DNA from: Bosea vaviloviae
GTDB taxonomy: Bacteria > Pseudomonadota > Alphaproteobacteria > Rhizobiales > Beijerinckiaceae
Assembly (NCBI RefSeq): GCF_001741865.1
Contig: NZ_CP017147.1
Coordinates: forward strand, 1,283,501 to 1,347,500
DNA: 64,000 nt
Direction: 5' to 3'
Shown one piece after another: positions 1-11,085 of the stretch. Position 1 is the stretch's first letter; each line of letters opens with the position of its first letter. A program made the position numbers and the translations under genes. A model generated the notes under the pieces. The model was not told the DNA's origin, made no database searches, and saw nothing but the letters and a program-made list of their open reading frames with translations.

Positions 1-111
1 ATTTTCGCCTTGCAGGCATGAGCGTTGATCGTTGCGCGTATCTTGTGGGCGGGCGGGGGCTTGCCTATGGTCCGCCTCCTTCAGGAAACGCTCACAAAAA
101 AGAATACGTTC

Positions 112-2397
<2,286 letters not shown>

Positions 2398-2404
2398 ATC
2401 CTGC

Positions 2405-2526
2405 CGTCATTGCGAGGAGCGCAGCGACGAAGCAATCCAGGGGCCGTCGAGCGGAACCTACTGGATTGCTTCGCGGAGCCTGGACTCGGGCTTGCCGAGG
2501 GCAAGACCCGGGTGCTCGCAATGACG
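2405..2526. repeat. REP-like inverted repeat, family R3 copy a
   Basis: The outer arms are CGTCATTGCGAG and CTCGCAATGACG; inside them, GAAGCAATCCAG faces CTGGATTGCTTCG. A related, more symmetrical copy lies at 52439-52518. It fills the space between maeB and the convergent small gene and may act as a transcript end for both. Confidence 0.8.
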
Positions 2527-2551
2527 CCAAGTCTTGGAGGCCATGCCCTGC

Positions 2552-2854
2552 TTAGGACGCCTTCTTCCTGCGCGTCTCAGCGGCCTTCTTCGCGGCCGCG
2601 GAGCGCTCTGCTGCGGGCCGGGAAGCGGAGGCTTGTCCGCCGATTGTCCCGCCTCGTTTTGCCGAGACCTTGGTGTCGGGCACGCCCCGGCCGGAGCCGG
2701 ATTTGTTGCCGCCGCCGCTCTCCTTGTTGACGGTCGCCCAGGCGCGCGCCTGCGCCTCGTCGTGCGGGACGCCGCGCTCCTCGTAGCCCTCCTCGATATG
2801 CTCGGCCTTGCGCTTCTGCTTGTCGGTATAGGCGGATTTGTCGCCGCGTGGCAT
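2552..2854 (-). CDS. small basic stress-type protein (annotated in relatives as plasmid stabilization protein)
   Basis: A 100-residue, highly charged, glycine/serine/alanine-rich protein that looks largely disordered. It starts MPRGDKSAYTDKQKRKAEHI, continues through EERGVPHDEAQARAWATVNK, and ends in a Lys/Arg/Ala-rich tail (AAAKKAAETRRKKAS). Relatives are common in Rhizobiales and often carry the uninformative label plasmid stabilization protein; no enzymatic motif is visible. A GGAAC-16-CGTT promoter of the EcfG type sits about 35 bp upstream, so a role in the general stress response is the best inference. Confidence 0.8.
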   Translation of the reverse strand: MPRGDKSAYTDKQKRKAEHIEEGYEERGVPHDEAQARAWATVNKESGGGNKSGSGRGVPDTKVSAKRGGTIGGQASASRPAAERSAAAKKAAETRRKKAS

Positions 2855-2888
2855 GGCGTGCCTCCTCGCTGGACAATCTCCGCAAGGG

Positions 2889-2913
2889 AACGCCGGGCTG
2901 GCAATGCGGTTCC
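2889..2913 (-). promoter_or_regulatory. EcfG-type general stress promoter for the 2552-2854 gene
   Basis: On the minus strand GGAAC (2913-2909) is followed after exactly 16 bases by CGTT (2892-2889), which matches the alphaproteobacterial EcfG consensus GGAAC-N16/17-CGTT. The start codon lies 35 bases downstream. Confidence 0.75.
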
Positions 2914-2934
2914 CGTGAGGCCGAGGACGCGCTC

Positions 2935-3141
2935 TCAGCGAGGCTCGACAGCGGCGTCGAAGCAGGCCTGGAGCATCTCGCGGCAGGCCGCGAGCTGGGC
3001 GCGCGCCGAAGCGAGCGCGACATGGGGCGCGATATCGGCGAGGTCGCGCAAGGCGACATCGACCGCCGTGATCAGATCGATGTCGGGAGGGGCCTCGCTG
3101 GCATCGGCAAGCGGGAGGCGGAACTGCAGGACTTGACCCAT
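2935..3141 (-). CDS. hypothetical protein, 68 aa
   Basis: A short protein starting MGQVLQFRLPLADASEAPPD, with an Ala/Leu-rich, probably helical C-terminal two thirds containing two cysteines (AACREMLQACFDAA). No domain is recognised. The frame is open further upstream, but the MGQVLQF start gives the most natural N-terminus. It is on the same strand as the stress gene below, which has its own promoter. Whether it is expressed is uncertain. Confidence 0.5.
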   Translation of the reverse strand: MGQVLQFRLPLADASEAPPDIDLITAVDVALRDLADIAPHVALASARAQLAACREMLQACFDAAVEPR

Positions 3142-3279
3142 GAGCAACTGACGGCTTGAGCGAATCGGGTCATTAGAATCGCCCGGGAACGTCAAAAAAC
3201 CCGTTAACGATAATCGCAATTGTACTGGCCGGGTCGCGAGCACGGCAAAAGGGCTTGAACCGGCAGAACGGAATTCTCG

Positions 3280-4344
3280 TCAGCGCAGGGCCGGCACGTT
3301 CTCCGCGGCTGCCGCCGTATCGATCCTGACGACGACGGACATGCCCGGCGCGAGCTGCGCGGCCAGGGGCTGATTGTCGTCGATCGCGATGCGGACCGGC
3401 AGGCGCTGGGCGATCTTGGTGAAGTTGCCGGTCGCGTTGTCGGCCTTCAGCACGCTGAACTCGGAGCCGGTCGCGGGCGAGAATTCCTGGATGTGCCCTG
3501 TCAGCGTCTGGTGGCGCAGGGCGTCGACGGTGAAGCTCACGGGCTGGCCGAGCTTCATGCCGTAGAGCTGGGTCTCCTTGAAGTTCGCGATCACCCATTT
3601 GCGCGCCGGCACGAGCGAGGCGAGCTGCGTCCCGGCCGAGACATATTGCCCGAGACGCACGCCGATCTCGCCGAGCCTTCCATCCTGGGGCGCCAGGATG
3701 CGGGTGTTCTGCAGGTCGATCTCGGCGAGCTGGACCGTGGCCTCGGCATTCTGCACCGCCGCTTCCAAAGACTGCCGGTTGACGACGATCGATTGCAGAT
3801 CCTGCCGCGAGACTTCGAGCGCGGCCTCTGCCTGCCGCAGGCCCGCGCGCGCCTGGTCGAGCGCCTGGGTCGCCTGGTCGGCAGTGGCCTGGGTCGAGAT
3901 GTGCTTTTCCAGCAGCGAGCTGATGCGGTCGTCGGTGGCTTCCGCCGTCCGCAGCGCCGCCTGCGCGCTGGCGATCTGCGCCTCGCTCGAGCCGATCCTG
4001 GCCTGGGCTGAGCGGAGGCTCTGGTCGGCATTGGCCAGATTGGCCTTCTGGCCGGCGAGCAGCGCCTGCGCCTGCTTGACCTTCTGGTCATAGATCCGGT
4101 CGTCGATCTGAACGATCAGGTCGCCGGCCTTGACGAGCTGGTAGTCCTGCACCGCCACCGTCTTTACATAGCCGGCGAGCTGCGGGCTGATGATCGTGAC
4201 CTGTCCCTTCACATAGGCGTTCTCGGTCGTCTCCACCGCGCTGTGGAAGGGCGGCAGCTTCCAGGCGTAGAGCACGAGCAGCGCCCCGCAGAGGGCAACG
4301 AGAAGGGCGAGCACGGTCGCGGGTGAGCGGAGTGATTTCAACAT
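3280..4344 (-). CDS. emrA: HlyD/EmrA-family periplasmic adaptor of a multidrug efflux pump
   Basis: Membrane fusion protein that links an inner-membrane MFS pump to an outer-membrane channel. It is 354 residues, with one N-terminal membrane anchor (about 9-29, TVLALLVALCGALLVLYAW). A biotinyl-lipoyl half follows (VTIISPQLAGYVKTVAV), then a long Ala/Gln-rich coiled-coil hairpin at about 85-200, the second lipoyl half (TRILAPQDGRLGEIGV) and a beta-barrel (WVIANFKETQL). It is the third gene of marR-emrB-emrA, 14 bp after the pump gene. No TolC homologue is adjacent, so a shared outer-membrane channel is presumed. Confidence 0.9.
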   Translation of the reverse strand: MLKSLRSPATVLALLVALCGALLVLYAWKLPPFHSAVETTENAYVKGQVTIISPQLAGYVKTVAVQDYQLVKAGDLIVQIDDRIYDQKVKQAQALLAGQKANLANADQSLRSAQARIGSSEAQIASAQAALRTAEATDDRISSLLEKHISTQATADQATQALDQARAGLRQAEAALEVSRQDLQSIVVNRQSLEAAVQNAEATVQLAEIDLQNTRILAPQDGRLGEIGVRLGQYVSAGTQLASLVPARKWVIANFKETQLYGMKLGQPVSFTVDALRHQTLTGHIQEFSPATGSEFSVLKADNATGNFTKIAQRLPVRIAIDDNQPLAAQLAPGMSVVVRIDTAAAAENVPALR

Positions 4345-4358
4345 GGCAAGGTTCGGTT

Positions 4359-6005
4359 CTAGGCGACAGTAAGGGATCGCCGGTGGGTGATCGCCTGCCG
4401 GAGGTTCAGGTAAAGCAGATGCGCGATCAGGGCGCAGAGTGCGAAGCCGGAGATCCAGCAGATCAGCAGGAAGATGTCGTTATAGGCAAGGATATTGGCC
4501 TCCCGCGTCGCCTGTTGCGCGAGCAGAGCGAGCCCCTCCGCGTTCAGCAACTGGCTGTCGGTCAGCACCTTGCCATAGGAGCTTGCGAGCTGGCGGACGC
4601 GCTCGACGACCAGCGGGTCGCTCAGCGTCAATCGCTCGACCAGATGGCTGGAGTGGAACTGCTCGCGCAGCACGACGAAGCTGGTGAAGAAGGCCGACCC
4701 CATCAGCCCGCCGATGCTTTGCGTGAACAGGAAGGTGACGATGAAGCTGGTGATGTATTCCGGCCCGCGTTTCATCGCCACCGACAGCCCGGTGGACAAG
4801 GAAGGCGGCAGGAACATGGCTCCGCCGAAGGCGATCAGCGCCTGGCTGAAATACATGTTCGCCGGGCGCGTCAGGTTGGTGGCCTGGCTGTCGAGATAGG
4901 CGCCGACGCAGACGCAGATCAGCGCAAGGCCGTGCAGCGCCGGAATGCGCTCCGGCTTCAGCAAGGCGCCGCAAGTGAGCCCGCCCACCACAGAGGCGAG
5001 CAGGATCACGCCGTAAAGTCCGGCGCTTTGTTCGTTGAGCAGGCCGACCGTTTGGAACAGGCCGATCGCGCCGGCGGTCTGCTCGGACAGGACAAGGCGG
5101 AAGAGCAGCATGATCGCGGCCAGATGCAGGATCTCGCGGCTCATCAGCCAGCGCACGTTCAGGAGCGGGGCCTCGCGCTGCACCTCGATCGCGATCGCGA
5201 GGCCCAGCGACAGGAGCGAGGCTGCCAGGCACCAGCCGAGCCATGGCGCCTCGAGCCACCAATAATAGCGCCCGAGCGCGAGCACGACGGCCAGCAGGCC
5301 GAAGCTCAGCGCGATCAGCGGATAGCTGACGAAATCGAGCTTGCGCAGCACCTTGGTGTGCACGATCGGCGTCAATGGCAGGAGATAGACCACTGCCGCC
5401 GCGAGCAGCGCCAGCCCCATCTCCATCATATAGAGTTGGTGCCATTGGCCGAGATCGAGCAGCGCCGGCGCGAGCAGCCGCGCCAGCGTCGGTGTCGCCG
5501 CCGTGCAGGTCAGCGCCAGGCTCAGGCCCCAGCTCATCTTCTTCGACGCCGGAAAGGCCTCGAGCATGTAGAGGAAGCCCAGCGTCGATACCGGCGAGCT
5601 CGCGATGCCAGCCAGGAACCGAATGGCCACGGCCGCGCGCAGATCATGCACGAACAGGTGCAGGATCGAGGCGAAGACGAAGACGCCCAGGCTCAGCAGC
5701 GCGAAGCGGCGCAAGCCGAACTGGATGCGGATCTTGGTCAGGATCAATGTCAGGCTGACATTGGGCGCCATATAGGCGGCGATGAGCCAGTTCGTCTCGG
5801 TCAGCGTCGCGCCGAGCGAGCCCTGGATCTGGGCGGTGTTGCCGGCGACGAAATTCATCCCCAGCCCCTGCGTCGTCCAGAGCAGGACGGAGGCGCCGAT
5901 GCAGGCGACGGTCCGTTGCAGGGTCGGGTCGGGCGGCGGGGGCGCGACCGCGACGGCGGGTGCCGGTGCGGGACTGGGCGATGTGCCTTCGGCTGCGTTC
6001 GTCAT
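4359..6005 (-). CDS. emrB: MFS multidrug efflux transporter, DHA2 / EmrB type
   Basis: Inner-membrane proton-driven drug exporter, 548 residues, the normal length for the 14-helix DHA2 group. A Pro/Ala-rich cytoplasmic N-terminus (about 1-28) precedes the first helix. Multiple hydrophobic segments run to the end, including ETNWLIAAYMAPNVSL, the region that corresponds to the helix-1/2 part of EmrB relatives. Its ATG overlaps the marR stop by four bases, which indicates translational coupling, and it is followed by the adaptor gene. The substrate cannot be read from sequence; the MarR partner suggests aromatic or lipophilic compounds. Confidence 0.9.
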   Translation of the reverse strand: MTNAAEGTSPSPAPAPAVAVAPPPPDPTLQRTVACIGASVLLWTTQGLGMNFVAGNTAQIQGSLGATLTETNWLIAAYMAPNVSLTLILTKIRIQFGLRRFALLSLGVFVFASILHLFVHDLRAAVAIRFLAGIASSPVSTLGFLYMLEAFPASKKMSWGLSLALTCTAATPTLARLLAPALLDLGQWHQLYMMEMGLALLAAAVVYLLPLTPIVHTKVLRKLDFVSYPLIALSFGLLAVVLALGRYYWWLEAPWLGWCLAASLLSLGLAIAIEVQREAPLLNVRWLMSREILHLAAIMLLFRLVLSEQTAGAIGLFQTVGLLNEQSAGLYGVILLASVVGGLTCGALLKPERIPALHGLALICVCVGAYLDSQATNLTRPANMYFSQALIAFGGAMFLPPSLSTGLSVAMKRGPEYITSFIVTFLFTQSIGGLMGSAFFTSFVVLREQFHSSHLVERLTLSDPLVVERVRQLASSYGKVLTDSQLLNAEGLALLAQQATREANILAYNDIFLLICWISGFALCALIAHLLYLNLRQAITHRRSLTVA

Positions 6006-6463
6006 GATGCGACATGCCCGTCCATCGCCGCCTCGATGTTCTCGAAGACGCGGCCGAGCACGCGCGTCGCCACCGCCAACTCTTCCTCATCGACGCCGCG
6101 CAGCATGAAGGCGCGGATGATCTGGGAGAGTTCCTCGACCTGCCGGAGCTCGCCTTGCGCCGACTCGGTCAACGACACTTGCTTGGCTCGCCGGTCCCCT
6201 TCGACGGCGCTGCGCTGAATGAAGCCCTGGCTTTCCATGGCGTCCAGCAGCCGGACCAGGGTCGGGCTTTCGATCGCGAGGAATTTCGCCAGCTCGCTCT
6301 GGTTCACGCCGGGGTTGCGGGCGATATGAAGCAGCGCCCGCGCCCGCGCCAGCGTCAGCCCCTTTTGCCGGAGCAGGCCGTCGAACGTTGTCTGCATCTT
6401 GCGGCTGGCGTTGGAGAGGCCGGTCGCGAATGCGAATTCGGAAGCGGAGCGGGTCGTGGTCAT
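6002..6463 (-). CDS. MarR-family transcriptional repressor of the efflux operon
   Basis: A 153-residue winged-helix dimer protein. The DNA-binding core is visible as ARALLHIARNPGVNQSELAK, then LAIESPTLVRLLDAMESQG (recognition helix) and the basic wing EGDRRAKQVSLTESAQ. It is first in the operon with the EmrB- and EmrA-type genes and presumably represses all three, releasing on ligand binding. A perfect 10-bp palindrome lies 11 bases upstream of its start and is the likely operator. Confidence 0.92.
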   Translation of the reverse strand: MTTTRSASEFAFATGLSNASRKMQTTFDGLLRQKGLTLARARALLHIARNPGVNQSELAKFLAIESPTLVRLLDAMESQGFIQRSAVEGDRRAKQVSLTESAQGELRQVEELSQIIRAFMLRGVDEEELAVATRVLGRVFENIEAAMDGHVAS

Positions 6464-6473
6464 GAAAACTACA

Positions 6474-6483
6474 TAGCATGCTA
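6474..6483. promoter_or_regulatory. candidate MarR operator
   Basis: The perfect palindrome TAGCATGCTA sits just upstream of the marR start. A second GCATGC core occurs at 6491-6496. The spacing fits a repressor covering the operon promoter. Confidence 0.5.
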
Positions 6484-6509
6484 ATTACTCGCATGCATAT
6501 AAAACTCCC

Positions 6510-6561
6510 AGACGCACCCTGCAAGAGCCGGAAGACGCTTCGGTTCTTGCAGGGTGCGTCT
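6510..6561 (-). terminator. long hairpin terminator after the ABC binding-protein gene
   Basis: A 21-bp stem (6510-6530 pairs with 6541-6561, one G-T pair) has a 10-base loop and lies directly downstream of the minus-strand stop at 6572. On that strand it is followed by GGGAGTTTTATATG. It separates the binding-protein transcript from marR. Confidence 0.65.
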
Positions 6562-6571
6562 CGGGGCCGTC

Positions 6572-8161
6572 TCAGTTCTTCTCGATGTTCCAGAACAGCA
6601 TCACGGGCGCGCTCAGCACGCCCACAACAGTGCTGCGCCGGGCATAGGGCTGGTCGAATTGGCCGAGCACCCGATAGGGCTGCACCTCGGCCAGCCGGCG
6701 ATGCAGGATTTCGATTGCGAGCTTGCGGCTGGCGTCGTCGGGCGCATCGACGACGGCGCCGCGCAGTCGCTCGGCTTCCGCGTCGCAGGGCCAGCCGGCC
6801 CAGGCCTTCTCGCAGGCCATGTTGGTGCCGATATTGGTCAGCGGCGATTGCATGGTCGCGCCCGAGGCCGTGGTCACGAACAGGTTCCAGCCGCCCTGAT
6901 CGGTGGTGCCGCGATTCTGCTGGCGCGTCGTGACCGTGCCCCAATCGGAGAACTGCAGGTCGATATTGAAGCCTGCCTTCTTCAAGCTGTCGGCGGCGAC
7001 TTCGGCCATGCGGCCGATCGCTGGAATATCCATGCTCGAAGTGAGCACGAGCTTTTCGCCCTTGTAGCCGCTTTCCGCCAGAAGCTGCCTGGCTTTGGCG
7101 AGGTCGGGCTTGCCGAAGATTTCAGCGCCGGCCTCGGTGCCGTCTGGGCTGCCGCAGATGAAATAGGAGTTGCAGCGTTTCCACCACGCCTCGTCGCCAT
7201 AGCCGCCAGCCATGAACTCGGCCTGATCGGTGGCATAGGCGAGCGCGAGGCGGGCCTTGGGATTGTCGAAGGGCGGATGCAACTGGTTGGGTCGCAGCAG
7301 CGCCTGGGTCGCCAGGTTGTTGTAGCGCTCGATCTTGACATTCCTGTCGCGCGAAATGACCGGGACGAGGTCCTGACTGGGCTGCTCCCAGATGTCGATC
7401 TCACCAGTCTGCAACGCGGCGGCCGCAGTTGCCGGGTCGGGCATGATCATCCACTCGACCCTGTCGACCTTGACGACGCGTCCGCCCGAAAGCCCGTCCG
7501 CCGGTTCGGAGCGCGGCACATAATCGGGGTTGCGGTCATAGACGACCTTGGCGCCGCTACGCCATTCCGCCTTGTTGAAGCGGAACGGCCCGCTGCCGAT
7601 GGTCTCCGAGATCGGCTTCATCGGGTCGCTGGTGGCGTCGCTCTCGCGCATGATCGCCGGGATCTGGCCGACAGCGGAGCCGAGCGCGAACGGTACCAGC
7701 GCCATCGGACGCTTCAGCTTGAGCGTGAAGCTCTTGTCGTCGATGGCCTGCATGCCCTCGGTGTATTCGCCGAGCTTGCCGCCGATCGTGTCGCGCGCCA
7801 TCCAGCGCTTCAGTGAAGGAATGACATCGCGCGTCGTCACCGGCTGGCCATCATGGAATTTCAGGCCCGGGCGCAGAGTAAAGGTCCAGGTCAGTTTATC
7901 GGCGGAGGTCGAAAAGCTCTCGACCATCTGCGGCTTGGGATTGAGGCCGGCGTCCCAGGCAAACAGCGTCTCGTAGATCATCAGCCCATGCATGCGCGTG
8001 ATCACGATCGAGGATGCGACCGGGTCAAGGTTCTTGAGGTCGGAATGAGGTACGACGCGCAGGATTTTTCCGGGCGCCGGCTGCGCTTGCGCGGGGAGGG
8101 CAAGACAAGCGGCAAGACAAGCGGCCGAGATGGCCAGGGCGGCGAGATGCGAGATTTTCAT
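6572..8161 (-). CDS. ABC transporter periplasmic substrate-binding protein, family 5 (peptide/nickel type)
   Basis: Periplasmic receptor of 529 residues with a Sec signal peptide (MKISHLAALAISAACLAAC, cleavage probably after AQA near residue 27). The family 5 layout is clear: LDPVASSIVITRMHGLMIYE, then LKFHDGQPVTTRDVIPSLKR, and DRVEWMIMPD in the middle. The ATG overlaps the stop of the upstream serine hydrolase gene by four bases, so the two are translationally coupled. It resembles the binding protein at 60894-62450, including the terminal FWNIEKN / YWNIARK. It probably works with the permeases at 11086-12914 and the ATPases at 16978-19094, but that is inference. Confidence 0.9.
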   Translation of the reverse strand: MKISHLAALAISAACLAACLALPAQAQPAPGKILRVVPHSDLKNLDPVASSIVITRMHGLMIYETLFAWDAGLNPKPQMVESFSTSADKLTWTFTLRPGLKFHDGQPVTTRDVIPSLKRWMARDTIGGKLGEYTEGMQAIDDKSFTLKLKRPMALVPFALGSAVGQIPAIMRESDATSDPMKPISETIGSGPFRFNKAEWRSGAKVVYDRNPDYVPRSEPADGLSGGRVVKVDRVEWMIMPDPATAAAALQTGEIDIWEQPSQDLVPVISRDRNVKIERYNNLATQALLRPNQLHPPFDNPKARLALAYATDQAEFMAGGYGDEAWWKRCNSYFICGSPDGTEAGAEIFGKPDLAKARQLLAESGYKGEKLVLTSSMDIPAIGRMAEVAADSLKKAGFNIDLQFSDWGTVTTRQQNRGTTDQGGWNLFVTTASGATMQSPLTNIGTNMACEKAWAGWPCDAEAERLRGAVVDAPDDASRKLAIEILHRRLAEVQPYRVLGQFDQPYARRSTVVGVLSAPVMLFWNIEKN

Positions 8162-9687
8162 GACCGGGCTCCTTGTTCGGCAATGCGGTCGAACTGCAGG
8201 ACGCGGGCGCGGTGGCTGGCAAGATGAAGCGACCCGTCCGGCTGCAAGCAAAGACAAGGCCGATGCCGCCACGGGCCATGGCTTAGATCGGCGAGCGCCC
8301 GGCCGCCTGGCAGGACGGTGAGCACAGCTTCGGTTCCGGCGTCTCCCGCCCAGGGTAATACCGCGGTGCCGTCCAGGCGGATCAGGATCTCGGCGCCGAA
8401 GATGCGCTCGCGCCAGCGCCCAGGCAGTCCCCGGTCGAGAGCCGTTCCCGCGGGAACGCGCGCGAGGCGCCGCCGGACGCCGCCTATCCTGCCCTCGAGC
8501 GTGTCAGCGTCGGTTTGCCTGAGCCTGATGTCGAGATAGGCGGGCAGGCTGCGCATGCCATTGTCGCCGTCGCTGACGAGGCGCTCATAGCCGCCCATGA
8601 AGCTGATCGAATCCGGCGCCAGCTCCGCCCAGAACGGGCCGCTCTCGGCGGCGAACAGGCCGGTGGGCACGTCGTTCGCGGGACCCGGCAATTCCCGGCC
8701 CAGCAGCGCGGCAAGCACGCGCAGGCTCAGCCAGAGCGCATCCTCCTCGCGATTGGTCAACACGACGACGCCGACGCCATGGGCCGGCGCCATCAGGACG
8801 TGGTTGCGATAGCCGGGCAACGAGCCGCCATGGCCGACGAGCGCGACCTCCTCCAATGCGCTGCAGACCAGCCCGAGCCGATAGACGCTGCTGCTGCCGT
8901 CGGTGAAGGCGCGCGGGGCGGTCAGGCGCTCCAGCATGCCAGCCAGCGAGCCGCGCCCGGCGAGCAGGGCCGAGGCCCAGCGCGCCAGCCCCTCCGCGCT
9001 GCCGGTGATCCCGCCCGAGGCGGAGAAATGAAAGCCGTAGCGGCCGCGCCGCCAGCTTTCGCCGTCACGCCAATACCCGGTCGCGAGACCGCGCACGATC
9101 TCGGTCTCATCCTGCGGAAACCGGATCGGCAGGTCGAATTCCGCCATCAGCCGGTCCACGGCCTCGGCATAATCGATCCCGAGCCGCTTCTGCAGCACGA
9201 GCTGGCCGAGGCGCCAGCCGGTGTTGGAATAGGCCATCTCCAGCCCGGGCTCGCCATTCAGGGACGGCAGGCGTTGCGCCACGGCGAGGATTTCGCTGGC
9301 GCTCAGGCTGGCGGTGTAGGGCACGCCACGCTGCCAGAACACCTCCATCATGTCCGGCAAGGCGCCGGTCATGTCGAGTGCGCGGCCGAGCGGCAGTCGG
9401 GCGAAAGCCTCGGGCAGATCCGCAAGCCATGTCCCGAGCGGGGCGTCCAAGGGCACATCCGCCTGCAGCAGCAGGGTCGCCAGAATATGCTTGCTGATCG
9501 AGGCGAAGCGGTTCGTCGTATCCGGGGTGAAGGCGAGGTCGTGCTCGATCACCGCAAATCCCCCGCTCAGCGCCTCGCGCACGCCGTTGCAGTCGAAGAT
9601 CACGACCGCCCCGCCGGGGCCGCCTTCACGCCGCCAGGCCTCGGTGATGTCCGAGGCCTCGGCCCTGGCACGCGCCCAATCCAGCAT
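8158..9687 (-). CDS. serine hydrolase of the class C beta-lactamase / D-aminopeptidase family
   Basis: A 509-residue penicillin-recognising serine hydrolase. All three active-site motifs are present: S63-I-S-K66, Y153-S-N155 and H286-G-G. Two further domains of about 90 residues each follow (from about 350), the arrangement seen in D-aminopeptidase DAP-type proteins. No signal peptide is visible at the chosen ATG, so it should be cytoplasmic and act on an imported peptide or amide. It is the first gene of a two-gene unit with the binding protein, joined by an ATGA overlap. A role in hydrolysing the cargo of that transporter is plausible. Confidence 0.85.
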   Translation of the reverse strand: MLDWARARAEASDITEAWRREGGPGGAVVIFDCNGVREALSGGFAVIEHDLAFTPDTTNRFASISKHILATLLLQADVPLDAPLGTWLADLPEAFARLPLGRALDMTGALPDMMEVFWQRGVPYTASLSASEILAVAQRLPSLNGEPGLEMAYSNTGWRLGQLVLQKRLGIDYAEAVDRLMAEFDLPIRFPQDETEIVRGLATGYWRDGESWRRGRYGFHFSASGGITGSAEGLARWASALLAGRGSLAGMLERLTAPRAFTDGSSSVYRLGLVCSALEEVALVGHGGSLPGYRNHVLMAPAHGVGVVVLTNREEDALWLSLRVLAALLGRELPGPANDVPTGLFAAESGPFWAELAPDSISFMGGYERLVSDGDNGMRSLPAYLDIRLRQTDADTLEGRIGGVRRRLARVPAGTALDRGLPGRWRERIFGAEILIRLDGTAVLPWAGDAGTEAVLTVLPGGRALADLSHGPWRHRPCLCLQPDGSLHLASHRARVLQFDRIAEQGARS

Positions 9688-9990
9688 TCCGGCCTCTCCT
9701 CATCCGCCGAGCGATCGCTGGCAGCGAGTGTCGGGGAAGTTCGGTGGCTGGCGCAATCTCCGCGCCATGCAGTAGGAGCAGGCCTGTGCGGCGATCGCCG
9801 TCGCCGAGCAGCAAAACAGACAAACTGTCAGCTGCTCATGTTGGCATCGGTCTCTGAAGCATGCTCCATTTTCCGGGAAGACTTGGCTGCCTTCGGTGAT
9901 GATCAAATAGGCCCCTGCCCGGGATCGAGACTGTCGCATCGGTTCCGGCGCCTTATAGTCCGCTATCGGTTTATGGAGCGGGAGCGGACC
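9688..9990. other. divergent intergenic region
   Basis: About 300 bp between the minus-strand serine hydrolase and the plus-strand reductase. It must hold the promoters of both, but I could not pick out a convincing sigma-70 pair, operator or repeat. Confidence 0.5.
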
Positions 9991-10971
9991 ATGCGGGTGG
10001 CGATTGTTGGCGCCGGAGCGATCGGGGGCGTCATCGCCTGGCATATGGCCAAGGCGGGGCAGCGCCCCCTCATCGTGGCGCGCCCGGCGACGGCGGCCCT
10101 GCTCGCCTCCGACGGCCTGACCCTTGAAACCGCGTCATCCGCCGAAACGCTGTCCGTCAACGCGACCGCCGATCCCTCCTCGGCCGGCGTGCAGGACCTC
10201 GTTCTGGTCGGCTACAAGGCGCATGACTGGCCGACGGGCCTGGATCTGGTGACGCCTCTGCTCGGGCCCGAGACGATCGTGCTGCCGATGCTGAACGGCA
10301 TTCCATGGTGGTACCTGGATGGGTTGGACGCGGGATTCGGCGATCGGAAATTGACCTCCGTCGACCCCGAGGGTGCGATCGCGGCGGCGCTTCCGACCAC
10401 CCAGGTTCTCGGCTGCGTCGTCTATGTCGGCGCCAATCGCCCGGCGCCGAACCGCATCGCTTGGAACGGCCGCAAGCGCCTGGTCATCGGCGAACCCCTA
10501 GTGCCGACGAGCGCGAGGCTTGCCGATGTCGTGGCGTTCCTGCAGGCGGGCGGCATCGACGCCGAGCCGAGCGCGGACGTCCGAAGCGCGGTCTGGCACA
10601 AGCTGCTCGGCAATGCCGCCTATAATCCGGTCTCGGCGCTGACGGGAGCCACGATTGACGCCATCATCGGCGATCCCGCGCTCCGGAGCGTCGCCAAATC
10701 GATCATGGCGGAATGCGTTGCCGTCGCCGCAGCGCTCGGCATCGAGGACAGGCCTGATCTCGAGGTGCGCCTGGAGCTTCCTCCCACCCTGGTCGGCGTC
10801 AAGACCTCGATGCTGCAGGACATGGAGGCTGGCCGGCCGCTGGAATTGGGCGCGATTGCAGGCGCGGTCGCCGAGCTCGGCCGAAGGGCAGGGGTTCCCA
10901 CCCCGCTGATCGACTGCGTCGCGGCGCTGGCGGGGAATGCCTGGCGGCAGCGTTGGGGGGCAGCGGTCTGA
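9991..10971 (+). CDS. ketopantoate reductase-like (ApbA/PanE family) oxidoreductase
   Basis: A 326-residue NAD(P)H-dependent 2-keto acid reductase. The N-terminal Rossmann motif GAGAIGG occupies residues 7-13. The C-terminal helical domain has the family catalytic pair Lys204 and Asn208 (HKLLGNAAYNP). ATG 9991 has GGAG a few bases upstream and fits the family start better than ATG 9973. Many paralogues of PanE act on other 2-keto acids, and its position beside a transporter rather than pantothenate genes argues for a catabolic role. Confidence 0.85.
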   Translation: MRVAIVGAGAIGGVIAWHMAKAGQRPLIVARPATAALLASDGLTLETASSAETLSVNATADPSSAGVQDLVLVGYKAHDWPTGLDLVTPLLGPETIVLPMLNGIPWWYLDGLDAGFGDRKLTSVDPEGAIAAALPTTQVLGCVVYVGANRPAPNRIAWNGRKRLVIGEPLVPTSARLADVVAFLQAGGIDAEPSADVRSAVWHKLLGNAAYNPVSALTGATIDAIIGDPALRSVAKSIMAECVAVAAALGIEDRPDLEVRLELPPTLVGVKTSMLQDMEAGRPLELGAIAGAVAELGRRAGVPTPLIDCVAALAGNAWRQRWGAAV

Positions 10972-11085
10972 TCGGAGTACGCGTGAGCCTGATCGAGATG
11001 GAAAGCGCGCGACTGTCATCAATCTGTCGTCGCCCGGTTTGCAGATGCGCCGCTTGTCACGAGGTCGTGTCGATCGGTTTTATGT

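Noticed and set aside
4323..6218. 631-codon open frame antisense to the MFS pump
   Set aside because: It is very Gln/Arg/Glu-rich, typical of antisense of membrane-protein codons; the minus-strand transporter is certain.
8515..9972. Upstream extension of the reductase frame
   Set aside because: It overlaps the serine hydrolase on the other strand; the Rossmann N-terminus and ribosome-binding site place the start at 9991.
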